Assembly: GCA_903890265.1 (NCBI GenBank) | Contig: CAITAM010000381.1 | Coordinates: forward strand, 1 to 9,214 | Reading direction: 5' to 3' | Source: an uncultured Pseudomonadota bacterium | GTDB lineage: Bacteria > Pseudomonadota > Gammaproteobacteria > Steroidobacterales > Steroidobacteraceae | Length of the DNA: 9,214 nt | Part shown: in pieces, positions 1-7,255 of the stretch | How positions within the stretch are numbered: the stretch's first letter is position 1 | How the letters are laid out: every line of letters starts with the position of its first letter | The notes under the pieces: model-generated | Seen by the model: only the letters and a program-made list of their open reading frames with translations | Database searches by the model: none | What the model was told of the DNA's origin: nothing | Translations under genes and position numbers: made by a program

Positions 1-1395
<1,395 letters not shown>

Positions 1396-1403
1396 CCCGG
1401 CCG

Positions 1404-1441
1404 GGCTGGCCACGGCGGCAAAGGCTCCGCCGTGGCCAGCC
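1404..1441 (+). terminator. Strong hairpin after the Do protease gene, probable terminator
   Basis: A perfect 15-bp inverted repeat lies 8 nt after the protease stop codon: arms 1404-1418 and 1427-1441, with an 8-nt loop (CAAAGGCT). The stem is very GC-rich. No T-tract follows, so it is not a textbook intrinsic terminator. It may instead act as a Rho-linked pause or protect the mRNA 3' end. Its last three bases are also used by the next inverted repeat (1439-1467), so the two RNA hairpins cannot both form completely. Confidence 0.6.
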
Positions 1442-1467
1442 GGTAGCGCAGGGGGTACGCTACCGGC
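1439..1467 (+). promoter_or_regulatory. Inverted repeat covering the -10/RBS region of the NDUFA9-like gene
   Basis: Perfect 10-bp arms (1439-1448 GCCGGTAGCG and 1458-1467 CGCTACCGGC) flank a 9-nt centre, CAGGGGGTA. The right arm ends exactly at the base before the ATG at 1468. The centre holds a run of five G that could serve as a distant Shine-Dalgarno (12 nt from the ATG). The repeat also contains the candidate -10 TACGCT (1456-1461). It could be an operator for a dimeric regulator, or an RNA hairpin that displays or hides the ribosome site. The inverted repeat is seen directly; its role is inferred. Confidence 0.4.
1456..1461 (+). promoter_or_regulatory. Candidate -10 element for a leaderless NDUFA9-like transcript
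   Basis: TACGCT lies six bases before the ATG at 1468, so a transcript started from it would begin at or next to the start codon. TGGCCA at 1433-1438 is a weak -35 candidate (four of six to TTGACA, 17-bp spacer). The hexamer itself matches TATAAT at only three of six positions, so it is supported mainly by having the same spacing as the cca and pteridine reductase genes. Confidence 0.35.
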
Positions 1468-2415
1468 ATGCAAACTCAACCCGTTCTGGTACTTGGCGGT
1501 AATGGCTTCGTCGGCCGCCATCTCTGCAGCGCGCGCATTGCCGCCGGTTACGCGGTCCGCCTGCCGACCCGCCACCCAGATCGCGCGGCTGACCTGCGCG
1601 TCTTGCCGGGTCTCGAGATCGTCGCCGCCGACGTCAACGACCCGGGCACGCTGACCGCCCTCGCGCGGGGCTGCCGTGCGGTGATCAACCTGGTCGGCAT
1701 CCTGAACGAGCGCGGCCGGTCGGGTGCCGGTTTTCAGCGCGCGCACGCGGAGTTCGCCGAAAAGCTGGTGGCTGCCTGCCGGTCGGCCGGCGTGCGCCGG
1801 CTGCTGCAGATGAGCGGACTGCCGGCGTCGGTCAACGGCCCGAGTCACTACCTTCGCTCGAAGGGCGCGGCGGAGGCGACCCTGCGCGCGGCGGCCGATC
1901 TCGAGGTCACGATTTTCCGTCCCTCCGTGATCTTCGGCCGGGGCGACAGCTTCATCAACCGCTTCGCCGGCCTGCTCAGGCCCCTGCCGGTATTGCCACT
2001 CGCGCGAATCGAGGCGCGGCTGCAGCCCGTCTACGTCGGCGACGTGGTGGCCGCCTTTCTGTTCGCCCTGAAAGAGCGCGCGACGATCGGCCGCAGCTAC
2101 GATCTCGTGGGGCCCGAGGTCATGACGCTCGGCGCGATCGTTCGCTACGTACGGGACCGTCTCGGGCTGCACCGGCTGGTGTTCGGGCTCCCGGACGGAC
2201 TGGGCGCCCTGCAGGCCTGGCTGCTCGAGTGGCTGCCGGGCAAACCGCTGTCGCTCGATAATTTCCGCTCGCTGGCGGCCGCGAGCACGAGCGATGCCAA
2301 CGGGCTCGTCGAACTCGGCGTGACGCCGACGCCACTCGAGGCGGTGGTCCCGGGCTACCTCGGCGCCGACGCGCGCACGCTGCGCCTGCGCGACAACCGC
2401 CGCCACAGGGTGTGA
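1468..2415 (+). CDS. Atypical SDR, complex I NDUFA9-like family (NAD(P)-binding)
   Basis: This 315-residue protein has an N-terminal Rossmann fold: beta strand VLVLGGNGFVG, with the GGxGFxG dinucleotide site at residues 10-16. An INLVGIL segment follows, as in NDUFA9-like and other atypical SDRs, and a YxxxK pair is present at Tyr128 and Lys132. Later hallmarks are IFRPSVIFGRGD and QPVYVGDVV, which match the epimerase/NDUFA9-like subgroup in layout. In mitochondria NDUFA9 is an accessory complex I subunit. The role of the bacterial homologues is not settled; quinone-related or lipid-linked redox functions have been proposed. There is no signal peptide, so it is probably cytoplasmic. The start at ATG 1468 leaves only five residues before the first beta strand, as expected. 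The gene is followed after 44 nt by a small exported-protein gene on the same strand. Confidence 0.87.
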   Translation: MQTQPVLVLGGNGFVGRHLCSARIAAGYAVRLPTRHPDRAADLRVLPGLEIVAADVNDPGTLTALARGCRAVINLVGILNERGRSGAGFQRAHAEFAEKLVAACRSAGVRRLLQMSGLPASVNGPSHYLRSKGAAEATLRAAADLEVTIFRPSVIFGRGDSFINRFAGLLRPLPVLPLARIEARLQPVYVGDVVAAFLFALKERATIGRSYDLVGPEVMTLGAIVRYVRDRLGLHRLVFGLPDGLGALQAWLLEWLPGKPLSLDNFRSLAAASTSDANGLVELGVTPTPLEAVVPGYLGADARTLRLRDNRRHRV

Positions 2416-2459
2416 ACTGCGTCCGCCCGGGCGCTTGGACGTTCGGGCAGTGTACGGCC

Positions 2460-2996
2460 ATGCGCCACCCCTTCCGTCTGCTGCCGACCACGCTCCTGAT
2501 ACTCGCCGGCGCGCTCGTCGTGGTGCCCGCCGCAACGCTCGCCGGGCCGACCGGGATCACCGCGGCGAAGACCCAGTCCCTGACGGAGCCCGCCGTGCGC
2601 GCGCTGATCGCCGAGGTCGTCGCGGCGTCGAAGGCCCGCGATGTCGAGCACCTTGGCCGGCTGCTCGCGGCGGACTGCTCGATCGTCTTCGCCGGCACGA
2701 ACCCCGACGCGGTCCAGCTCGGGGCGCTGAGCAAGGCCGAGTACCTTGCGCGCCTGACCGACGGCTACACGGCCTTGAGCGATCTGCAGTCCTACGACTA
2801 CCAGGCGACTGACGTCCGCGTGCACCTGAACGCCGCCGGCACGCAGGCAATTGTTGACGCCGACATCGCCGAACACCTGACGTTCAACGACCACGAACTC
2901 GTCACCCACAGCCACGAGGCCTCCGTCGTCGAGCTGCGCGACGGCAGCCCGAAGCTCGTGCGGGTGACCGGCACCGTTACCGGCACGAGCCGCTAG
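2460..2996 (+). CDS. Exported NTF2-like (SnoaL/DUF4440-type) protein
   Basis: This 178-residue protein starts with a clear Sec signal peptide: MRHPFR, a hydrophobic run LLPTTLLILAGALVVVPA, and probable cleavage near ATLA/G at about residue 28. The mature part has the NTF2-like cone pattern: an early helix (AVRALIAEVVAASKARDVEHLGRLL in layout), then a strand with DCSIVF, a KAEYLARL helix and several long strands. This fold often binds small ligands or acts as an enzyme, but no catalytic residues can be assigned and I do not recognise a specific family. An upstream in-frame GTG at 2412 overlaps the previous stop, but it would place 16 non-signal residues before the signal peptide, so ATG 2460 is preferred. 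No good Shine-Dalgarno is visible. The last 20 bases overlap the end of the opposing peptidase gene. Confidence 0.75.
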   Translation: MRHPFRLLPTTLLILAGALVVVPAATLAGPTGITAAKTQSLTEPAVRALIAEVVAASKARDVEHLGRLLAADCSIVFAGTNPDAVQLGALSKAEYLARLTDGYTALSDLQSYDYQATDVRVHLNAAGTQAIVDADIAEHLTFNDHELVTHSHEASVVELRDGSPKLVRVTGTVTGTSR

Positions 2997-4020
2997 CCGG
3001 ATCGCCGAGCGCTGCCCGGCGCGCTGCGCGTGGCGCCGCGGCCAGCGCGCGGACCCGGGCATAGAACGCGGTGAGATCCCCGTCGACGGCTGCCAGGAGG
3101 CGCTCAAAACCCGGCACGCAGTCCTCGTAGGTGGCAATCGCCAGGAGCGAGGCATTGTTGTCGAACACCCGCTCGTAGCCCGCCGGCAGGGTGCCGGCCG
3201 ACACGCCGGCGGCGTATTCGTCGCGCAGGGCCGCGAAGGCGTCGCGCTTTGCCGCGCGTCGCTCGGCCGCCGGCAGCGGGCGGGCGTAGACGCCGGCGAG
3301 GCGATTGCGGGCACGCGTCGCAAACGAGGCCAGCGCGCGGCGCCTGGCGCCAAGGCGCTCGGCGTCGGCCGGATCGGTCACGAGGCCCGCGGCCGACTTC
3401 CACCGCCGGACGCCCTCCCGCTCGACGGCCGTGGCAAACGCTTCGTTAAACGCACTGTCGTCCCGCGCGTAGGCGACCTGGTGGGCAAGCTCGTGAAAGA
3501 CGAGACCCGCGAGTTCCGCGTCATCCCAGCGAATGACCGTGTTCAGTACCGGATCCGAAAAGTGACCGAGCGTGGAGTAGGCCGCGACGCCGCCCACCAG
3601 CACGTCGTGCCCCTGCGACTCGAGATCGAGCGCGAAGCGGCGGGCCGAGGCTTCATGGAAATAACCGCGGTAGGCGACGCAGCCCGCGACGGGAAAGCAC
3701 CACGTGACCGGTTGCACGGAAAACTCCGGGGTCGCGAACACGTTCCAGACCACGAAGCGGCGGCCGAGATCCGCGTAGGCGGTGTAGCTCGCGTTGTCCG
3801 GCAGCCGCAGGTCCGTCACCGCGAAGCGGCGCATCTCCCGGACCTTGGCGAGCGCCGCCCGCACGTCGGCCGGAACCCGCGGGTCACCGAGCACCTCCGG
3901 AATGGGTCGCTTGTGCGCGCTGACCGACCACTGGCCCGCCGCGGCCTGCAGCAGATAGCAGCCCGCCTGCGCGAGGCACAGGCCAGACAGCACCACGAGA
4001 CGCAGAATTCGGCGCACCAC
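2977..4020 (-). CDS. Lipoprotein zinc peptidase, predicted aminopeptidase family (COG4324/PF10023 type)
   Basis: With the GTG start at 4020 the protein has 347 residues. It opens with a lipoprotein signal: VVRRILRLVVLSGLCLAQAGC is a basic end, a hydrophobic core and lipobox AQAGC, giving lipidation at Cys21. The catalytic zinc motif HELAH lies at residues 176-180 (bases 3481-3495), with His176 and His180 as ligands and Glu177 as catalytic base. Glu193 in FNEAFA is the likely third ligand. This HELxH plus FNExFA layout is that of the predicted aminopeptidase family; the substrate is unknown. The frame stays open to another GTG at 4083, but that start would add 21 mostly Arg/Gly residues before the signal, so I reject it. 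GGGGTG about 5-10 nt before 4020 could be the ribosome site. The gene is divergent from cca and convergent with the NTF2-like gene. Confidence 0.85.
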   Translation of the reverse strand: MVRRILRLVVLSGLCLAQAGCYLLQAAAGQWSVSAHKRPIPEVLGDPRVPADVRAALAKVREMRRFAVTDLRLPDNASYTAYADLGRRFVVWNVFATPEFSVQPVTWCFPVAGCVAYRGYFHEASARRFALDLESQGHDVLVGGVAAYSTLGHFSDPVLNTVIRWDDAELAGLVFHELAHQVAYARDDSAFNEAFATAVEREGVRRWKSAAGLVTDPADAERLGARRRALASFATRARNRLAGVYARPLPAAERRAAKRDAFAALRDEYAAGVSAGTLPAGYERVFDNNASLLAIATYEDCVPGFERLLAAVDGDLTAFYARVRALAAAPRAARRAALGDPASGSCR

Positions 4021-4070
4021 CCTGTCACCCCGCCCGCGTCTGCCCGATCGCCGGGTACGCCGGTGCGCGA

Positions 4071-4076
4071 AGTCTA
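4071..4076 (-). promoter_or_regulatory. Weak candidate -10 for the lipoprotein peptidase gene
   Basis: On the minus strand this reads TAGACT, four of six to TATAAT, in the 100-bp space between the divergent peptidase and cca genes. It would give a leader of roughly 45 nt before the GTG at 4020. No convincing -35 is visible, so it is only suggestive. If real, it would argue against the upstream GTG at 4083. Confidence 0.2.
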
Positions 4077-4108
4077 TCGCCACCTCACGCGCGCACCCAC
4101 CGCGGCAC

Positions 4109-4114
4109 TAGAAT
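4109..4114 (+). promoter_or_regulatory. Candidate -10 element for a leaderless cca transcript
   Basis: TAGAAT (five of six to TATAAT) is a rare AT-rich hexamer in this GC-rich stretch. Exactly six bases separate it from the cca ATG at 4121, which places the expected transcription start on the A of the ATG. There is no purine-rich Shine-Dalgarno between them and no clear -35. Confidence 0.55.
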
Positions 4115-4120
4115 GGCGTC

Positions 4121-5254
4121 ATGGATACCTACCTCGTGGGCGGCGCAGTCCGCGATGAACTGCTTGGCCTGCCGGTCCGTGAACGGGACTGGGTCGTGGT
4201 CGGTGGCACGCCCGAGGCGCTCGCCGCCAATGGGTACACGCAGGTCGGCAAGGACTTTCCGGTCTTCCTGCACCCGACGACCCACGAGGAGTACGCGCTC
4301 GCCCGCACGGAGCGCAAGACCGGGCCCGGCTATCACGGGTTTGTGGTGCGCTATTCACCCGACGTCACCCTCGAGGAGGACCTGCGCCGGCGCGACCTGA
4401 CCGTGAACGCGATGGCGCGCGCCGCGGACGGACGGCTGATCGACCCGTACGGCGGCGCCGCCGATCTCGCCGCGCGCTGCCTGCGCCACGTCTCGGCGGC
4501 ATTCACGGAAGATCCGGTCCGCATCCTGCGCCTCGCCCGCTTTGCCGCCCGCTTCGCCTCGCTCGGCTTCCGGGTGGCGCCCGAGACGACCGCGCTGCTC
4601 GGCAGCATGGTGCAGTCGGGCGAGGCCGATGCGCTCGTGCCCGAGCGCGTCTGGGCCGAGACCGCGAAGGCGCTCGTTGCGGACACGCCGTCGGTGTATT
4701 TCCGGGTGCTGGCCGGCTGCGGTGCCCTGGCGCGGGTGTATCCCGAACTCGCTGCCGCGCTGGAGGATCCGGCGCTGATGGCGCAGGCGACGGCAGCGCT
4801 CGATCGCGCCGCTGCCGCCCATGCCTCGCCCGCGGTGCGCTTTGCCTGCGTGCTGAGCGCCATCCACGACGGCGCTGCGATCGACGCCCTGTGCCAACGC
4901 GGCCGCGTGCCGAACGAGTGCCGGGAACTCGGGCTCGCCGTGCGCCGGGCCCTCGACCGCCTTCAGTCGGGCGTCCGCGACGCGCCGGACCTCCTCACGT
5001 TCCTGGACGAGCTCGACGCCTTTCGCCGCGCAGAGCGCTTCCGCGAAGTGCTCTGCGCCATCGACCACGTGGCACCGCCTGGCGACCGCCTCGCCACCGA
5101 TCGGCTGCTGGCCGCCCGCGAGCGGGCGGCGGCCGTCGCACTCGACCCCGCTGAGCGCGCCACCCTGAGCGGACGGGCGATCGGCGAACGACTGAAGGAG
5201 AGGCGCCGCGCGGTGCTCACGGCGCTGCTCGGCGCTGCGGGTTCGGGTCCCTGA
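4121..5254 (+). CDS. cca: CCA tRNA nucleotidyltransferase, class II, HD motif lost
   Basis: Adds or repairs the 3' CCA of tRNAs using CTP and ATP in the cytoplasm. The 377-residue protein follows E. coli Cca closely at the N-terminus: YLVGGAVRDELLGLPV at 4-19, then ERDWVVVG at 21-28, DFPVFLHPTTHEEYALAR, the RRDLTVNAMA nucleotide-site motif (Arg91, Asp92), EDPVRILRLARFAARF and ERVWAE. Two oddities are visible. Position 21 is Glu where E. coli Cca has the metal-binding Asp of its DxD pair (Asp23 is kept). The C-terminal HD phosphohydrolase region is shrunken: between VRFA (239-242) and CQRGRVPNE (258-266) about 18 residues are missing compared with E. coli, including HDLGKG and the HHGHG stretch. 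So nucleotidyltransferase activity is expected, but not the 2',3'-cyclic phosphodiesterase/phosphatase activities. The gene stands alone on this strand and is probably transcribed from TAGAAT as a leaderless mRNA. Confidence 0.95.
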   Translation: MDTYLVGGAVRDELLGLPVRERDWVVVGGTPEALAANGYTQVGKDFPVFLHPTTHEEYALARTERKTGPGYHGFVVRYSPDVTLEEDLRRRDLTVNAMARAADGRLIDPYGGAADLAARCLRHVSAAFTEDPVRILRLARFAARFASLGFRVAPETTALLGSMVQSGEADALVPERVWAETAKALVADTPSVYFRVLAGCGALARVYPELAAALEDPALMAQATAALDRAAAAHASPAVRFACVLSAIHDGAAIDALCQRGRVPNECRELGLAVRRALDRLQSGVRDAPDLLTFLDELDAFRRAERFREVLCAIDHVAPPGDRLATDRLLAARERAAAVALDPAERATLSGRAIGERLKERRRAVLTALLGAAGSGP

Positions 5255-5260
5255 CCGGGC

Positions 5261-5277
5261 GCCGGCTTACAGCCGGT
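5261..5277. terminator. Small hairpin between convergent cca and methyltransferase genes
   Basis: CCGGC (5262-5266) and GCCGG (5272-5276) pair around the loop TTACA, with a possible G-T pair at 5261/5277. It begins 7 nt after the cca stop, and its loop holds the stop codon of the opposing gene. A five-bp stem without a T-tract is a weak terminator; position between two convergent genes is the main support. Confidence 0.22.
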
Positions 5278-6445
5278 TGGTGTAGTCGCGACCGCGAAAG
5301 CCGGTCGTCACGTCGACTCCGCGCGTGAGCGCGATGCACTTGAAGCGCTCTCCCATCTCACCGGGCAGGACGAGCGTCTGCGCGGCGCTGAGCGCGTTGA
5401 GGCGGGCGAGATCGGCAAGCGGCGCGCAGACCCGTTCGACCTCGGCCGTGAAACCGGCATCGAGCAGGAACTGACTCTGCGTGGTGTAGCCCGCGATATC
5501 GAGCCCCCGCGCGGTCGCCGCCTCCGCCACCGCCGTGAAGTCGACCCACGCGGTGAGGTCCTGCAGACCCTCGAGCACCAGGGGATCGTCGTGCATCCGG
5601 TGCCGGTAGAAGCAGGCGAGCGTGCCGCGCCGCCGGTCGGGCGCGTAGTACTCGTGCCGCGGGCAGCCGTAATCGATGAGGAGTATCGAGCCGAGTTCCA
5701 GCGCATCGCCGAGCGAGGCGACGAAGCCCGGCAGGTAAGCCGAGACTTCGCTCTCGTAGCCCGCGCTGAACGCCCGTCCAAGCTCGGCCTCGATGGTGCG
5801 CACGCGGCCTTCCAGTGCCGCGGGGGCGGGCCGCGTCACCCAGCGCCGTGCGTCGCGGGCGCCACCCACGCCGAGCTCGGCGACGCCGTGCTCGGTGACG
5901 CGAAAGCGCCGCACGGGCAGCGCGTCCAGCACTTCGTTGGCAAGGATCACGCCGCGAAAGCCGGCGGCTGGCAGCGACTCCCGCCAGTGCACGCGGGCAC
6001 GAAGCGCCGCCGGCAGCCCGGCGAGCAATTCAGCCTGTCGGGCGCGCAGGTCGGGGCTCACCTCGAGAATCTCGTAGCGCGCCGGCCGCGTGCCCAGCCG
6101 ATCAAGTGCCAGCAGCGTGTCGCGCGCGAGGCGCCCCGAGCCCGCGCCGAGCTCGAGCACGCTGCCCCCGTCAACCGCCGCGAGCACCTCGGCGATGCCG
6201 TTCGCGACGCAGCCACCGAACACCGCCGACAGCTCCGGCGCCGTGGTGAAGTCACCGGCCGGACCGAGCTTCGTGCTGCCGGCGGAGTAGTAACCGAGGC
6301 CGGGCGCGTAGAGCACGAGCGTCATGTACTCATCGAACGGCAGGCAGTCCCCGGCAGCGCGGATCGCCGCATCGACCGCGTCCTGGACTCGTGCCGAGTG
6401 GCCGGCGGCGTCAGCGTCGGGTGGCGGCAGGCCGGTTGGGATCAT
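5267..6445 (-). CDS. Class I SAM-dependent methyltransferase, MidA/NDUFAF7 family (COG1565)
   Basis: From ATG 6445 the protein has 392 residues. It has the distinctive features of the family: GDFTTAPELSAVFG before the core, SAM motif I VLELGAGSG at 96-104, ANEVLDALPVRRF after it, and LLIDYG later. The mitochondrial member NDUFAF7 methylates an arginine of complex I subunit NDUFS2; what the bacterial members methylate is not established. It has no signal peptide and is likely cytoplasmic. The start is decided by a good ribosome site, AAGGAAGAG, at 6460-6452 on the minus strand. Two longer in-frame starts, ATG at 6475 and a further one at 6523, would overlap the divergent pteridine reductase gene and lack such a site. 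The gene is convergent with cca (12-nt gap) and divergent from the reductase (28-nt gap). Confidence 0.9.
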   Translation of the reverse strand: MIPTGLPPPDADAAGHSARVQDAVDAAIRAAGDCLPFDEYMTLVLYAPGLGYYSAGSTKLGPAGDFTTAPELSAVFGGCVANGIAEVLAAVDGGSVLELGAGSGRLARDTLLALDRLGTRPARYEILEVSPDLRARQAELLAGLPAALRARVHWRESLPAAGFRGVILANEVLDALPVRRFRVTEHGVAELGVGGARDARRWVTRPAPAALEGRVRTIEAELGRAFSAGYESEVSAYLPGFVASLGDALELGSILLIDYGCPRHEYYAPDRRRGTLACFYRHRMHDDPLVLEGLQDLTAWVDFTAVAEAATARGLDIAGYTTQSQFLLDAGFTAEVERVCAPLADLARLNALSAAQTLVLPGEMGERFKCIALTRGVDVTTGFRGRDYTNRL

Positions 6446-6451
6446 GACGGG

Positions 6452-6460
6452 CTCTTCCTT
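6452..6460 (-). promoter_or_regulatory. Shine-Dalgarno of the MidA-like methyltransferase
   Basis: AAGGAAGAG on the minus strand, 6 nt before the ATG at 6445. It selects this start over the in-frame ATG at 6475. It sits directly beside the -10 candidate of the divergent gene (6461-6466), so promoter and ribosome site share the 28-bp gap. Confidence 0.7.
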
Positions 6461-6466
6461 TATCCT
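6461..6466 (+). promoter_or_regulatory. Candidate -10 element for a leaderless pteridine reductase transcript
   Basis: TATCCT (four of six to TATAAT) lies seven bases before the ATG at 6474, putting the expected transcription start at or one base before that ATG. TTGGGA at 6436-6441 resembles a -35, but the 19-bp spacer is long. The plus strand shows no Shine-Dalgarno here; the purine-rich site in the gap belongs to the opposite strand. Confidence 0.45.
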
Positions 6467-6473
6467 ACGGGCC

Positions 6474-7235
6474 ATGACGGACTCATCTGACCAGCCCCTC
6501 GCAGGGCAAGCCGTACTGATCACCGGTGCGGCGCGGCGCGTTGGCGCCGCGATTGCGCGCGAAGCCCACGCGGCCGGCGCGAACGTGGCGATCCACTACC
6601 GGCGCTCGGCGGCCGATGCACTCGCGCTCGCGGCCGAGCTCAATGCGCTGCGCAGCGCCTCGGCCGTGACGCTGGGTGCGGACCTCATCGATCCGGCGAC
6701 GCCCGCCGCGCTGGTCGAGGCCACCCTCGCCTCGTTCGGGCGACTGGACGTGCTCGTCAACAACGCCTCGAGCTTCTACCCGACACCGGTCGGCTCGATC
6801 ACGCTCGAGCAGTGGGACGACCTCATGGGCACCAACCTGCGCACGCCCCTCTTCCTGTCGCAGGCCGCCGTACCCGCGCTGCGCGACACGCAGGGCCTGA
6901 TCCTCAACCTGATCGACATCCACGGCTACCGGCCGCTCAAGAACCACCCGCTGTACTGCTCGGCCAAGGCCGGGCTCATTATGCTGACCCAATCGCTGGC
7001 GCGGGAACTCGGCCCGCTGGTCCGCGTCAACGGCATCGCGCCGGGCCCGGTGCTCTGGCCCGAGACACCGATGCAGGCGGCGCACCAGCAGATGATCGTC
7101 GAGCGCACGGCCCTGAAGCGGGTCGGCACGCCGCGGGACGTGGCGCGCACGGCGCGTTTTTTCATGTGCGACGCGCCGTACATCACCGGCCAGATCCTCG
7201 CGGTCGACGGCGGGCGCAGTACCAGCGGACACTGA
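6474..7235 (+). CDS. Pteridine reductase, SDR family (PTR1/FolM-like)
   Basis: This 253-residue NADPH-dependent SDR is expected to reduce pterins such as dihydromonapterin or dihydrobiopterin, and possibly dihydrofolate, in the cytoplasm. The cofactor loop is TGAARRVG at 17-24. The TGxxxRxG form, with Arg in place of the usual Gly, is typical of pteridine reductases and FolM. NNAS is at 96-99. The active site has Tyr161 and Lys165 (YCSAK), with Asp148 thirteen residues before the Tyr. That is the same spacing as Asp181-Tyr194-Lys198 in Leishmania PTR1, as I recall it. VNGIAPGPV and the C-terminal ITGQILAVDGGRS complete the fold. The frame is open upstream to 6324, but that part would overlap the methyltransferase gene; ATG 6474 gives the normal family N-terminus. 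It is convergent with folK (20-nt gap), which supports a role in folate or pterin metabolism. Confidence 0.9.
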   Translation: MTDSSDQPLAGQAVLITGAARRVGAAIAREAHAAGANVAIHYRRSAADALALAAELNALRSASAVTLGADLIDPATPAALVEATLASFGRLDVLVNNASSFYPTPVGSITLEQWDDLMGTNLRTPLFLSQAAVPALRDTQGLILNLIDIHGYRPLKNHPLYCSAKAGLIMLTQSLARELGPLVRVNGIAPGPVLWPETPMQAAHQQMIVERTALKRVGTPRDVARTARFFMCDAPYITGQILAVDGGRSTSGH

Positions 7236-7255
7236 ACCGCCCGCCCGGCCGCGCG

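Noticed and set aside
2412..2459. Upstream GTG start for the NTF2-like gene overlapping the previous stop
   Set aside because: The added residues precede a complete signal peptide, and the AGGG before the GTG is too close to serve as a ribosome site.
2967..2988. Short direct repeat ACCGGCAC at the convergent stop codons as a possible mobile-element footprint
   Set aside because: It consists of two 8-bp copies four bases apart within coding sequence; no element, inverted ends or target duplication is present.
4021..4083. Longer N-terminus for the lipoprotein peptidase from the GTG at 4083
   Set aside because: It would add 21 mostly Arg/Gly residues ahead of a lipoprotein signal that is already complete from 4020.
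3481..4158. Plus-strand open frame running through the lipoprotein peptidase gene and into cca
   Set aside because: It is antisense to a gene with a clear zinc motif and lipobox, and its translation has no domain or membrane features.
6446..6523. Longer methyltransferase starts at 6475 or 6523
   Set aside because: They overlap the pteridine reductase gene and lack a ribosome site, while ATG 6445 has AAGGAAGAG at the right distance.
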